From Methanobacteriota archaeon (GTDB taxonomy: Archaea; Halobacteriota; Methanomicrobia; Methanomicrobiales; Methanomicrobiaceae), in contig JAENZA010000005.1 in assembly GCA_016841485.1 (NCBI GenBank), forward strand, positions 1-64,000: a DNA stretch of 64,000 nucleotides, given 5' to 3'. The position numbers and the translations under genes are program-made. Positions 49,737 to 60,272 of this stretch are shown here, piece after piece. Each line of letters starts with the position of its first letter. Within the stretch, counting starts at the first letter, position 1. The notes under the pieces were generated by a model. It was not told where the DNA came from and did not search any database. It saw only the letters and a list, made by a program, of their open reading frames with translations.

Positions 49737-51164
49737 TTACCTCTTAACCCATGTTCGGGGGAAGAACAATATAAAGAGTGGTACGATCTCGATCCTCCCG
49801 AGCAGCATATCGACGATCAAGACCCCTTTCAGGAGGTCAGGCATCGATGCACTGGTGATGCCGCAGGAGAGGCCGACGGTCCCCAGTGCACTTGAGACCT
49901 CGAAGAGGGCGTTATCGAGTCCGAAGCCGTAGAGCATGAAGAGAAAACTGGAGACCACGAGGACCATTGAGTAGAGAAAGACGAAGGTGAGGATGTTGTA
50001 GACCATCTCGCTCTCAATCACTTCGTCGCCTATCTTCAGCGGAGTGAGGGCTTCCCTGGGAAGGAAATACCTGATAAAGACAAGATGCACGACCTTCAGG
50101 AGGATCACCAGCCTGAGGATCTTGATGCCGCCAGCCGTTGATCCGACCGAACCTCCGACCCACATCAGGACGGTAAGGACTGCCTTTGATCCCTCCGGCA
50201 GCATATTGATGTCGACCGTTGCAAATCCGGCCGTGCTCAGGGCGGAGAATGCCTGGAACACGGTGACCGAGACCGCCTCCCCGAACGGGAGGCTCCCCGC
50301 GAGGGTAAAGAGCATGAGAAGAATGCCCACGAGAGCGAATATCAGGAAATACCTGAACTGGATGTCGGTGAAAAAAGCCTTTTTATCCTCGAGCATTTTG
50401 GGATAGAGGCTGAAATTGAATGCTCCCATCAGGCAGCTGATGGTGATGAGAAACGGAATGACAAACTCGGAAAACCCGGCCACTGACTCGGCCCTTGTGG
50501 AAAAGCCGCCTGTGGAGACGGAGGAGAGGGCATGGCAGACTGCATCGAACGGAGACATGCCGCCCAGAAGCAGGATAAAAAACGAGATGGCGGTGAGTAC
50601 GCAGTAGATCTTTACCAGCAGGGTAGCCGTTGCCATGACCGTCGGCCGGGCCTTATGTTCCCCTGCATTAACGGCATAGAGACGATAGGCGCTGATGCCG
50701 GGGGTCACGAAGACCATCAGGATGATGATGACCACCCCGATGCCGCCTACCCACTGGAGCCATGAACGGGCAAAGAGAAATACCGGTCCGACATCTGCAG
50801 GGGCAACGGAGAGGCCGGTGGTCGTCACCCCCGACACCGCCTCAAAAAATGCATCCAGAAAGGGCATGCCTGTGGAGAGGGCAAAGGGGATTGCACTTAA
50901 CAGAGCACTGAACGGGAAGATAAGGGCTGCAATGACGAGAGATTCCTTCCATTCAAGGTCCTCATCAGGGAGTAGCCGGTCAAAGAGATAGCCAAGGACA
51001 ATGATCGTGGCCCCGACTACCGCGTATGTGGCGGCAATCGAAAAATCCCTGAAAAATATTGCCACAATGAGCGGAACCAGCAGCGCCGCCCCCGCCCCCA
51101 TCATCAGTACCGCGAGGTACTTCAGGACGACCAGAGGTTTGACGGGGGAGACCAGTTCGTACAT
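49737..51164 (-). CDS. trkH: TrkH potassium transporter
   Basis: FEAVSGVTTTGLSV, ALSSVSTGGFST, LSTAGFATVD, ALGTVGLSCGIT selectivity-loop repeats. Confidence 0.93.
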   Translation of the reverse strand: MYELVSPVKPLVVLKYLAVLMMGAGAALLVPLIVAIFFRDFSIAATYAVVGATIIVLGYLFDRLLPDEDLEWKESLVIAALIFPFSALLSAIPFALSTGMPFLDAFFEAVSGVTTTGLSVAPADVGPVFLFARSWLQWVGGIGVVIIILMVFVTPGISAYRLYAVNAGEHKARPTVMATATLLVKIYCVLTAISFFILLLGGMSPFDAVCHALSSVSTGGFSTRAESVAGFSEFVIPFLITISCLMGAFNFSLYPKMLEDKKAFFTDIQFRYFLIFALVGILLMLFTLAGSLPFGEAVSVTVFQAFSALSTAGFATVDINMLPEGSKAVLTVLMWVGGSVGSTAGGIKILRLVILLKVVHLVFIRYFLPREALTPLKIGDEVIESEMVYNILTFVFLYSMVLVVSSFLFMLYGFGLDNALFEVSSALGTVGLSCGITSASMPDLLKGVLIVDMLLGRIEIVPLFILFFPRTWVKR

Positions 51165-51333
51165 GAAATAATCGTATTACGGAGAGAAAGAAGATAACCT
51201 TTCACCCGTGCTCTTCAGGCATGTTGCCGGGTATCCGGTGACACACACCCGTTCTGCGGGTATAATCCCGGTGCACCGGGACTTGTCCGTGGGATCGTTG
51301 TACAATGGTTCATTTTCCTGTGATAAGACCTCC

Positions 51334-51684
51334 TTACGTGATCTCGTATTCAGTGGCCTCTTTTTCGAGGAAATACCCGAGAACGGTCCTGATGACGACA
51401 ACCACCGCAAGCATGATAAGTTCCTCCTGGGTGGGGGCGAGGATGGTTCCAAGGATATCTGCTGCAATAAGAAACTCCAGGCCGAAGACGATCTTGTTCG
51501 TCAGGTTTATCCGGATCTGGTTATACCGGATGTCGATCTTTTTAAATTCAAGGAGAAGCACCCTGGCGGTTGCCTTGACGCCGCCATAGATGATGAGGGA
51601 TGCTCCGACCACTTCAAATAAGAACGTGAGTGCCTGGAGAATAGTATAGAATACGGCATACACATCGATGGCCAGAAGACTCAT
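51334..51684 (-). CDS. DUF1622 membrane protein
   Basis: 116 aa; EVVGASLIIYGGVKATARVL ... NLTNKIVFGLEFLIAADILGTI. Confidence 0.85.
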   Translation of the reverse strand: MSLLAIDVYAVFYTILQALTFLFEVVGASLIIYGGVKATARVLLLEFKKIDIRYNQIRINLTNKIVFGLEFLIAADILGTILAPTQEELIMLAVVVVIRTVLGYFLEKEATEYEIT

Positions 51685-51773
51685 ATTCAGAGAATGGCAT
51701 GAACACTATAAAAATGTCGCCCTCCCGGAGGGCAGTTCGGCGGCCGTTTACCCTCAGGGACATTTCTGTATCC

Positions 51774-52334
51774 TCAAAGCCCGAAATATTCCAGTCCTGC
51801 GAGTACTGCTGCAATCAGGATGCAAAACGGAATGACAACATACCACGGGTTGATCTTCAGGGCATCGGGTATCGTCATTGACTTAAAGACCCCTTTGGAA
51901 AGAACCTTCTCATCGAGAGTGGGATAGGCTGCGGCAAAGAGGCCCGAACCGACCAGAATGCCCGTGACCCCCCCGAAAAGGGCGTCGAGTGCGCCGTGGC
52001 CCACCGCCCCTGCGACGGTGCCGGGGCAGTAGCCGAGGACGGCAAATCCCATGCCGAAGATGATGCCCCCGATGACGGTGGAACCAATCGAGCCGGGCTT
52101 CGGGTGGAGCTCGACCATCCCCCTGCTTTTCATCGCATAGACGCCGATCATTCCCACGACCACCGCGACGAGCATCACCTTGATGACCGTAAAGTCCGTC
52201 AGGAGGAGCTGGCCGAGGATTACGTTGTACTCGGTCACCCCGCCGATGTAGAGGAACCCTCCGAAGCAGAGTCCGATAAGGAGGCCGATCGCGAGTTGCA
52301 GCCGGTTATTTTCATGCAGGTCTTCAAACATCAT
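51774..52334 (-). CDS. YeeE/YedE family sulfur transport protein (half 2)
   Basis: GSTVIGGIIFGMGFAVLGYCPGTVAGAVGHG. Confidence 0.88.
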   Translation of the reverse strand: MMFEDLHENNRLQLAIGLLIGLCFGGFLYIGGVTEYNVILGQLLLTDFTVIKVMLVAVVVGMIGVYAMKSRGMVELHPKPGSIGSTVIGGIIFGMGFAVLGYCPGTVAGAVGHGALDALFGGVTGILVGSGLFAAAYPTLDEKVLSKGVFKSMTIPDALKINPWYVVIPFCILIAAVLAGLEYFGL

Positions 52335-52344
52335 GTTCTCAACC

Positions 52345-52854
52345 TCACCACAGCACCCCGTAAATTATGAACGCCGACACAATGCCCGACAGGAAAAAAA
52401 CGATCACGGCAATCCAGCTGGATATTGCAAGCTGAAGTGCACCGCTGATCCCGTGCCCGCTGGTGCACCCTCCCGCCCAGCGCGAGCCGAGCCCCATGAG
52501 AATGCCCCCTGCAAAGGCGACCGCGAGGCGCAGCCCGGTATCATATCCGAAGGCGTCGCCGAAGAGCGTCGGCACCCATTCGAACGAAAATCCTCCCACC
52601 GCCACCGAGGTGATGAAAGCCCCGATAAAGACTCCTGCGACCAGCATCCATTCCCAGTCGACGACGGGAGCAAACTTCTGGTAGTAGGGTTTCTCCTCCG
52701 TCTTCTTTCCCCGGAAGACGCGTTCGATCATGCCGCTCGTCCTCGTGTACGCGGTCGAACAACCGAGCGGTTTGTTCGAGAGCAGAAATGCAATCCAGCT
52801 GAGGATGCCGATGCCGGCTCCCGCAATATATGGTGTCCAGTCCATTGTTCCCAC
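52345..52854 (-). CDS. YeeE/YedE family sulfur transport protein (half 1)
   Basis: FAGGILMGLGSRWAGGCTSGHGISGALQLA. Confidence 0.9.
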   Translation of the reverse strand: MGTMDWTPYIAGAGIGILSWIAFLLSNKPLGCSTAYTRTSGMIERVFRGKKTEEKPYYQKFAPVVDWEWMLVAGVFIGAFITSVAVGGFSFEWVPTLFGDAFGYDTGLRLAVAFAGGILMGLGSRWAGGCTSGHGISGALQLAISSWIAVIVFFLSGIVSAFIIYGVLW

Positions 52855-52876
52855 CTCTTATCTGCTTCCTGACCCC

Positions 52877-54247
52877 TCACTTCGGCATAAGCCCTGCGGC
52901 GATGTACCCCGTGATCCCGCCGGCGGCGTTATAGACGTCGGTAAAGCCCTTCTGCTTTAGGAGGCTGCAGGCAAGGCTCGACCGGTGCCCGGTCCGGCAC
53001 ACTGCAATCGTGGGGCGGTCGGGGTCAAGTTCACCTGCCCGGGTCCTGAGATCCATGGCCATGATGTTGACGGCCCCCGTAATGTGCTGCTGTTCGTATT
53101 CGTCCCTGGACCTTACATCGAGAAGAACGATGTCGGGATCCTTGATTTTCTCATGCACCTCGGACGGGGAGAGCTGGTGGATGTGATCGGTGGTGTAGCC
53201 TGCGGTCACCCATGCATGGGTCCCTCCTTCGAGGTAACCGATCGTCCGGTCGAGGCCGACCCGCCGGAGTTGTATGACTGCCTCCCTTGCCTGGGCGGGG
53301 CCTTCTGCGACGAGGAGGATGTCCCTGTCCGGCGGCAGCACCCAACCCGCAAAGGTGGAGAAGTTGCCGCCCATGTCGATGTGATAGCTGTCGGGGATGT
53401 GCTGGCCACCGAAGGTGGCATAGTTGCGGATACTTACCACGATGGTCTCTGCATCCTTCATCCGCTCATGGAACTCGGCCGGTTTCATTGCCCGCAGCGG
53501 AGGCAGGGTCCGCACGAGTGCCGGCCCCTTTCGGTTGATGTCGCTGCACCGGGCGAAGTGATCGGGTGCCGGCGGCATATCGACGGTCAGTGAGTGGATA
53601 AACTCCTCCGTGTCCCCGATACGCAGCGCCGGGTTGTAGGTGTTCTCGTATCCGATGGTCGATAACCGCATCGCACCCATCGCCTTTCCACAGAGGGACC
53701 CCGCACCGTGTGCCGGAAACACCATGCATTCGGGAGGCAGGGTCATGACCTTCGTGTGGAGGTTGTCATAGAGCTGGCCTGCCAGTTCACGGGCCTTTCC
53801 CGGAAAGAGGTCGGGACGGCCAACATCCCCGACAAAGAGCGTATCACCGGTAAATGCCGCGACCGGCGTATCTCCGCGGGAGGTGTCGGAGACCGCATAG
53901 ACGAGGCAGTCGGGGGTGTGTCCGGGTGTCTCAAGGACCCGGAATACCATGTCTTCCATGGTGAAGATGTCGCCGTCGGACAGCGGCACATGCTCGAAGG
54001 TGCAATGGCCTGCGGCAGGGGCATAGATTTTTGCCCCCGTCTGTTCGGCAAGGTCCATATGGCCCGAGACAAAATCCGCATGAAGATGCGTCTCGAGAAT
54101 ATGCGTTATCCTGAGTCCCTCGGCCTCTGCGGCCTCGAGGTAGCGGTCCACGTCACGACTCGGGTCCACGATGGCACAGGTCGTGGTGCCACCGATAAGA
54201 TATGAGCTGTGGGCGATTTTTTCAATAAAGAACTGTTTCAGCAACAT
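52877..54247 (-). CDS. CstB-like MBL-fold persulfide dioxygenase with two rhodanese domains
   Basis: THLHADFVSGHMDLAEQTG; first rhodanese lacks the catalytic Cys loop; second has CRTGHRS. Confidence 0.85.
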   Translation of the reverse strand: MLLKQFFIEKIAHSSYLIGGTTTCAIVDPSRDVDRYLEAAEAEGLRITHILETHLHADFVSGHMDLAEQTGAKIYAPAAGHCTFEHVPLSDGDIFTMEDMVFRVLETPGHTPDCLVYAVSDTSRGDTPVAAFTGDTLFVGDVGRPDLFPGKARELAGQLYDNLHTKVMTLPPECMVFPAHGAGSLCGKAMGAMRLSTIGYENTYNPALRIGDTEEFIHSLTVDMPPAPDHFARCSDINRKGPALVRTLPPLRAMKPAEFHERMKDAETIVVSIRNYATFGGQHIPDSYHIDMGGNFSTFAGWVLPPDRDILLVAEGPAQAREAVIQLRRVGLDRTIGYLEGGTHAWVTAGYTTDHIHQLSPSEVHEKIKDPDIVLLDVRSRDEYEQQHITGAVNIMAMDLRTRAGELDPDRPTIAVCRTGHRSSLACSLLKQKGFTDVYNAAGGITGYIAAGLMPK

Positions 54248-54277
54248 AATACTCGTCCCGGATTACAATGCTGAGTC

Positions 54278-56086
54278 CTATAAGATGAAGAATATATAAA
54301 CTAATCCCGTCGCAATGAAGAGGAAGAGTACGGTCATTCCCCCTCCCGCCCGCAGGTAATCGGCGTTGCGGTACCCTCCCGGGGTCATCAGGAAGGCATT
54401 GACCTGGTGGGTCGGGAGGATGAACGAATTCGAGGCGCAGATGGCGACCAGGAGGGCCAGGCCGCGGGGGTCAAGGCCTGTCGAGGTGCCGATGATGATC
54501 ACGAGAGGGACGAGGAGGACGGTCGCCGCCACATTCGACATGAAGAGGGAAAAGAAGGTGGCAAGCGCCGCAATGCCGAGGAGGATGAGGAACGGATGCG
54601 CCATCGAAAGCAGGTCCATCATCACATCTGCGAGAAAGGCTGCCGTTCCGGTCTGGTCCATGGCGATGCCCAGCGGGATCAGTCCTGCAAGGAGAAAGAC
54701 GGTCCGCCAGTCGATGGCCCGGTATGCCTCACCGATGGTAAGCAGCCGGCCGAGGATCATCGCGATGGCGCCGGTTAAAAGACCGAGTGCGATCGGGACA
54801 CCGGTGAAGGTGAGCGCAATGCCCCCTCCGAGGCAGAGGAGGGCAAAGGGCCCTCTGGATGACTTGACCCCCTTCTCTTCCGGAACGGTACTCAGGACGA
54901 ACTCCGGTCCCTGCCCGATACGGTTGATCTTCTCCCACGGCCCGTAGACGACAAACGTGTCCCCCTGAGCGATGGGGATGTCAAAGAAGTCCTGCCGGTG
55001 TTCCCCTTCCTTCGTGAGCGACAGGATGATCTCAAGCCCGTGCTGTTTGCGAAATGAGAGTTCACGGAGTGTCTTTCCGGTGTAGGGGGAGTGGGGGCGC
55101 ACGATGATCTCGGCAAATCCCGCGTGTTCCTCGCCGACCTCTTCGGTCATACGTTCCTGGTTCCCTACGGGGACGAGTCCGTAGTCCGTGGAAAACCGCT
55201 TCGCATCTTCAGGTGTTCCGAGGAGGGAGAGTACCTGTCCCTCCGCAAAGACCGAGTACCGCCACGGTGCATAGAGAATGTCCCTCCCTGTCCTGACCGC
55301 CAGAAGATGGAGGGAATACCGGGATTTAAGGGAGACGTCCTCCCTGCTTGTGCCAACGAGCGGGCTCTCCTTTGGAACGATATAGTGGTGCAGATTCCCC
55401 GGGAGTTGCCAGGTCTCGATGATCTCCTGCTGGCCGGCAGGGCCGGTTGGTTCACCCTCGCCTGACGGGAGCACATACCTGCCCAGCAGGAGGAAGTACA
55501 GGATGCCTGTCCCCAGCAGCACAAGGCCAATCGGGGTGACGGCAAAGATGCCGAACGGTTCGAGGTTCCCCTGGGCGAGGAGATCGTTCAGGAGAATGAG
55601 GGGGGAGGATCCCACCATCGTAATAGTCCCGCCGAGGATTGCCATGAATCCCATCGGCATGATCAGGCGGGAACGGGGAATCCTGGTCTTTTTGGAAATG
55701 CGCAGGATGGCAGGGAGAAAGAGCGCCGCCGACCCGATATTCTGCATGAATCCCGAGAGCAGACCTACAACCGCGGAGATGACGGCCATCAGTTTCTTTT
55801 CGCTTGCGCCTGCAACTAGTACAATCTTTCGCGCAAGCAGGATCATGACCCCGGTCCTGTCCACTCCATAGCCGAGGATCATCACCGCCATCACCGAGAT
55901 GACGGCGTTGCTTGCAAACCCCGAGAATGTCTGGGCAGGGGAGATGAGACCCAGCCATCCGAGCGTGAGCATGATGATGATCGCAATCACATCGACCCTG
56001 AGTTTGTCAGTGACAAACAGGATGACGGTTGCAGCAAGGACAAGGAGGACAAGAAATATTTCAGGTGTCACATTGGTTACCACCAT
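54278..56086 (-). CDS. SLC13-family permease with TrkA-C (RCK_C) domains
   Basis: Start refined to MVVTNVTPEIFLVLLVL; GYGVDRTGVMILLARK, RCK_C-like segments, LLVAICASNSFILPTHQVNAFLMTPGGYRNADY. Confidence 0.88.
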   Translation of the reverse strand: MVVTNVTPEIFLVLLVLAATVILFVTDKLRVDVIAIIIMLTLGWLGLISPAQTFSGFASNAVISVMAVMILGYGVDRTGVMILLARKIVLVAGASEKKLMAVISAVVGLLSGFMQNIGSAALFLPAILRISKKTRIPRSRLIMPMGFMAILGGTITMVGSSPLILLNDLLAQGNLEPFGIFAVTPIGLVLLGTGILYFLLLGRYVLPSGEGEPTGPAGQQEIIETWQLPGNLHHYIVPKESPLVGTSREDVSLKSRYSLHLLAVRTGRDILYAPWRYSVFAEGQVLSLLGTPEDAKRFSTDYGLVPVGNQERMTEEVGEEHAGFAEIIVRPHSPYTGKTLRELSFRKQHGLEIILSLTKEGEHRQDFFDIPIAQGDTFVVYGPWEKINRIGQGPEFVLSTVPEEKGVKSSRGPFALLCLGGGIALTFTGVPIALGLLTGAIAMILGRLLTIGEAYRAIDWRTVFLLAGLIPLGIAMDQTGTAAFLADVMMDLLSMAHPFLILLGIAALATFFSLFMSNVAATVLLVPLVIIIGTSTGLDPRGLALLVAICASNSFILPTHQVNAFLMTPGGYRNADYLRAGGGMTVLFLFIATGLVYIFFIL

Positions 56087-56324
56087 ATCATACCAATATC
56101 TCCAGATGGGCGCATAGTGCAATAAAAGATATGGTGTCCCCTACGCCTTCTTCGGCAGCGGTTTAGTGAACATGAAAAGGTCTGGTTACGGTGGTGATGA
56201 TTTACTGTCTACGGACCTGTCTCTCAGGTTGGGCCTGCCGGATATCCGGGCCCTCTATTTCGTCGATGAGATGGTTTATCGAATCCGATGAATTAGTTAA
56301 CTTGATGCAGTCATAGAGTATCAT

Positions 56325-56528
56325 ATGGGTTTTAATATCTTAAATGCCGAAAAACTGAAGAATCTGGATATATGGGATATGGCATGTGTGAAAGGGTCTG
56401 TCTTCTTTTTCACCCTTTTTCTTGCATCTGTTCTCCCTGTGCTCCTCTCGTTCGAATGGTATTGGTATCTCATCCCTGTACTGCTCCTTGGGGCCCGTCC
56501 GGTGTACCATTGGTTTGGAAAGCAATGA
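56325..56528 (+). CDS. Small two-TM membrane protein
   Basis: 67 aa; two hydrophobic stretches; no family. Confidence 0.35.
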   Translation: MGFNILNAEKLKNLDIWDMACVKGSVFFFTLFLASVLPVLLSFEWYWYLIPVLLLGARPVYHWFGKQ

Positions 56529-56654
56529 GAAGAACCGGTATGGCATGCTTCCTGTTCTGGTTTCATTCCCCCATTCTGGAAAATAGCTATATGGCATTCC
56601 GTCCATCTGCATCAATACTGACATCATCCCGGATGATGGAACCAGGTGATATGG

Positions 56655-58616
56655 ATGGACGAGAAACCAAAACCGGTGCTGGTCGAAAAAAAACTTGAGA
56701 CCTGCGAGATAGACCGGGCACGAATGAGCCTCATGGACCCAAAACTCATAGAGGAGAAGGTCAAGGAACGGACGATCGACGAACTGGCACAGGAGATGCT
56801 CCGGCACACCCTGCGCGAGGGCATCGAGACGGTGTGGGACCGGTACGAGATGCAGCAGCCCCAGTGCACGTACTGTGCGAGCGGCCTTTCATGCAGCCGC
56901 TGTGCGATGGGGCCGTGCAGGATCATCCCGGAACATAACCGCGATCGGGGCGTCTGCGGTGCGGACCGTGACCTCGTCGTTGCGAGAAACCTGCTCGACA
57001 CCATCGCAACGGGAGCCGCAGCCCACTCGGACCACGGCCGCGACATCGTCGAGACGCTGTACAAGACCGGGAAAGGGACCGCCCAGGGGTATGAGATATC
57101 CGACCCGGCAAAGCTCAGGCGTATCGCCGGCGAACTCGGTGTTGCGACGGAGGGGAGACGTGATGAGGACGTCGCGGTCGATGTCGGCCTCGGGCTTCTC
57201 GAGGAGTTCGGGACGGTGAAAAACGAGATTTGCTTTTCGAAACGTGCTCCCGAACAGACCCGGGCCATATGGGACGCCGCGGGCATCCGGCCGCGGAGCG
57301 TCGACCGGGAGATCGTGGAGGCCATGCACCGCGTGCACATGGGCGTCGGGGCAAGCTACGTGAATATCCTTCTGCACGGCCTGCGGACGGCCCTCGGGGA
57401 CGGGTGGGGCGGCTCGATGATGGGCACGGAAATATCCGATGTCCTCTTCGGCACGCCAACGATTAACCAGTCGAAGGTGAACCTCGGTGTCCTGAAAGAG
57501 GACTATGTGAATGTGTCCCTCCACGGCCACAACCCGATGCTCTCTGAGGTGGTCGTCCGGGCATCGGAGGACCCCGACATCCAGGCGCTTGCGGAGAAGA
57601 TGGGGGCCAAGGGCGTCAACCTGGTCGGCCTCTGTTGCACGGGCAATGAACTCCTGATGCGAAAAGGGGTCCCGATGGCGGGCAACCACTTCAACCAGGA
57701 GCTCGTGATCACCACCGGTGCCCTCGAGGCGATGATCATCGACTACCAGTGCATCTTCCCCTCGCTGCCGCGGACGGCAAGCTGTTATCACACGAAGATC
57801 GTCTCTACGAGCGAGAAATCGAAGGTGGTCGGTTCGTATTACTACGACTTCAAACCCGAGAATGCCTATGAAACAGCAAAGGCCATCCTGAAGATGGCAG
57901 TCAACAACTTCCCGAACCGGGTACAGGAGAAGGTCATCATCCCCGGCAAACCGGTCGACCTGATGGCCGGGTTTTCAGTGGAGGCCATACAGGGGGCACT
58001 CGGTGGGACCTTCCAGCCGCTCATCGACGCCATCGCTGCAGGCAAAATTCGGGGAGCGGTCGGCATCGTCGGCTGCAACAACCCGAAGGTGAAGCATGAC
58101 TACGGGCATGTGACCCTTGCAAAGGAGCTGATAAAACACGATATCCTCTGTGTCGAGACAGGATGCGCAGCGATTGCATCAGGAAAGGCGGGGCTCCTCA
58201 TGCCCGACGCCGCATTCCTCGCCGGACCGGGGCTCAGGGAGGTATGCAAGGCCCTCGGCATCCCGCCGGTCCTGCATATGGGCTCGTGCGTGGACTGTTC
58301 ACGCATCCTCGTCCTCCTCGCGGAGCTTGCAAAAGCGCTGGGGGTCGGCATCCACCAGCTTCCGGTGGCGGGTGCCGCACCCGAGTGGTATTCGCAGAAG
58401 GCGGTCTCCATCGGCTCCTATTTTGTCGCCTCGGGGGTGTATACCGTCCTCGGGGTGATGCCGAAGATCACCGGCAGCCAGAACGTGGCGGAGCTGCTCA
58501 CCGGCGGGGTGGAAGGGGTGGTCCAGGCGAAATTTGCCGTGGAACCGGACCCCGAAGCGGCGGCGAAACTGATCATCTCGCATATCGACGGGAAGAGAAA
58601 GGAGCTCGGCCTGTAG
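56655..58616 (+). CDS. cooS: Anaerobic CO dehydrogenase catalytic subunit
   Basis: QCTYCASGLSCSRCAMGPCRIIPEHNRDRGVCGADRDLVVARN; VGLCCTGNELLMRKG; GSCVDCSRI. Confidence 0.95.
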   Translation: MDEKPKPVLVEKKLETCEIDRARMSLMDPKLIEEKVKERTIDELAQEMLRHTLREGIETVWDRYEMQQPQCTYCASGLSCSRCAMGPCRIIPEHNRDRGVCGADRDLVVARNLLDTIATGAAAHSDHGRDIVETLYKTGKGTAQGYEISDPAKLRRIAGELGVATEGRRDEDVAVDVGLGLLEEFGTVKNEICFSKRAPEQTRAIWDAAGIRPRSVDREIVEAMHRVHMGVGASYVNILLHGLRTALGDGWGGSMMGTEISDVLFGTPTINQSKVNLGVLKEDYVNVSLHGHNPMLSEVVVRASEDPDIQALAEKMGAKGVNLVGLCCTGNELLMRKGVPMAGNHFNQELVITTGALEAMIIDYQCIFPSLPRTASCYHTKIVSTSEKSKVVGSYYYDFKPENAYETAKAILKMAVNNFPNRVQEKVIIPGKPVDLMAGFSVEAIQGALGGTFQPLIDAIAAGKIRGAVGIVGCNNPKVKHDYGHVTLAKELIKHDILCVETGCAAIASGKAGLLMPDAAFLAGPGLREVCKALGIPPVLHMGSCVDCSRILVLLAELAKALGVGIHQLPVAGAAPEWYSQKAVSIGSYFVASGVYTVLGVMPKITGSQNVAELLTGGVEGVVQAKFAVEPDPEAAAKLIISHIDGKRKELGL

Positions 58617-58706
58617 AGGAGAAGAGGGATGGGTGACAAAAAATCAGGGATACAGAAGGCGACACGGTACTTCCGGACCCACCGGGCACCGTCTCGGGGC
58701 GATGGC

Positions 58707-59537
58707 ATGCGCATCGTCATCGCCGGCAAAGGCGGTGTGGGAAAGACCACCACCTGCGCCATTCTGTCATCCATCTTTGCCGACGGTGGCATGAATGTCC
58801 TCGCCGTTGACGAGGACCCGCAGCAGAACCTCGCCTTCTCCCTCGGGTATCCCCCGGACCGGGCATCCGAGATCATCCCGCTGGCGAAGAATGCTGCCTA
58901 TATCGAGGAGAAGGTCGGCGTGCGCCCCGGGTCCGGGTGGGGCGGGGTGCTCCGGCTCAATCCACAGGTGAGCGACGTGGTGGAGCGCTACGGCATCGCC
59001 ATCGACGACCGCATCAGCCTGCTGGTGATGGGAAGCGTCTCCACCGCGGCGGGGGGCTGCCTCTGCCCGGAAAACGCCCTTCTGGGCAGTGTCCTCCGGT
59101 ACATCCGCCTGCGGCGAAATGAGGTGATCCTGATGGATACCCAGGCCGGGGTCGAGCATTTCGGCCGGGCGATGTCGGATGGGTTTTCCCAGGCGGTAGT
59201 GGTCACCGAACCCTCCTTCAATGCGTACAGCGTCGCCGAGCACTCCGCATCTCTTGCCCGTGAACTCGGCATCCGGCATGTGCACCTGGTGGTAAACAAG
59301 GTTCGCTCGGAGTCGGATATCAGGAAAATCGAACGTCTCTCCGGGGGAGGGATGAAATTCACCTCGGTTCACTATCTCCCCTACAATGAAGAGATCATTG
59401 AATCAGAGCCTGATGTACGAAGGATCGGTTCGGCAAAGACGGAAAATCCCGTTGCAGAGTCCCTCCGGGATCTCTACCTCGATATATGCGCTGCAGCAGA
59501 AAAGAGTGAAAAAAAGATTATATCGAGGCCTTCCTGA
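58707..59537 (+). CDS. cooC: CooC-type Ni-insertion/maturation ATPase
   Basis: MRIVIAGKGGVGKTTTCAILSSIFADGGMNVLAVDEDPQQNLAFSLG, immediately downstream of cooS. Confidence 0.88.
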   Translation: MRIVIAGKGGVGKTTTCAILSSIFADGGMNVLAVDEDPQQNLAFSLGYPPDRASEIIPLAKNAAYIEEKVGVRPGSGWGGVLRLNPQVSDVVERYGIAIDDRISLLVMGSVSTAAGGCLCPENALLGSVLRYIRLRRNEVILMDTQAGVEHFGRAMSDGFSQAVVVTEPSFNAYSVAEHSASLARELGIRHVHLVVNKVRSESDIRKIERLSGGGMKFTSVHYLPYNEEIIESEPDVRRIGSAKTENPVAESLRDLYLDICAAAEKSEKKIISRPS

Positions 59538-60270
59538 ACAGGACGGCCCCGATGACGATCATCACGGCAGTACATCCCCCGAGCACACCAAGGCAGGTGA
59601 GGGGACCGATGGCCGAGGTGCCCAGGAGCCCGTAGCGGATCCCCTCGACCCCGTAGGTGAGGGGATCGAGGTAGGTCACCACCCGCAGCCATTCGGGGAG
59701 GCTTTCGATGGGAAAGAGGGCCCCGGACAAACCGAATATCGGGAAGATGACGAAGTTCATGATCAGCTGGAAGCCATGCATGTCCTCCATCTTCGAGGCG
59801 ATCGCGATGCCGAAGGCGGCAAAGCAGATGCCGATGAGGAGCATGAAGACAAAGGCGATTAGAAATCCGGTCATGCCGGAGAACTGCAGCCCGATGACGA
59901 GCGAGAGAACGAGGATGATCGCTCCCTGTATAAGGGCGGTCGTGGCCCCGCCGAGGGTCTGGCCCAGCATGATCTCCAGGCGGGAGACGGGGGCGACCAG
60001 GGTCTCTTTTAAAAATCCGAACTGCTTGTCCCAGATGACCTGTATCCCTGAGAAGACCGAGGTGAAGAGCACGCTCATCGCGATGATGCCGGGGATGATG
60101 AATTCCATGTACCCCGCTCCTCCCTCCCCCGGTATCTGGACCACCGAATTAAGCCCGAATCCCAGCGCCAGGAGGAAGAAGAGCGGCATTCCCAGACTGC
60201 CGACGATCCGGCTCTTCGAACGCAGGTAGCGTTTGATGTTTCTCAGCCAGAGGGTGTAGACGATATCCAT
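59518..60270 (-). CDS. ABC-2 type permease (DrrB-like)
   Basis: GVQIPGEGGAGYMEFIIPGIIAMSVLFTSVFSGIQVIWDKQFGFLKETLVAPVSRLEIMLGQ-type sequence. Confidence 0.9.
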   Translation of the reverse strand: MDIVYTLWLRNIKRYLRSKSRIVGSLGMPLFFLLALGFGLNSVVQIPGEGGAGYMEFIIPGIIAMSVLFTSVFSGIQVIWDKQFGFLKETLVAPVSRLEIMLGQTLGGATTALIQGAIILVLSLVIGLQFSGMTGFLIAFVFMLLIGICFAAFGIAIASKMEDMHGFQLIMNFVIFPIFGLSGALFPIESLPEWLRVVTYLDPLTYGVEGIRYGLLGTSAIGPLTCLGVLGGCTAVMIVIGAVLFRKASI

Positions 60271-60272
60271 GC

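Noticed and set aside
56889-57791. 300-aa minus-strand ORF inside cooS
   Set aside because: Antisense shadow ORF of cooS.
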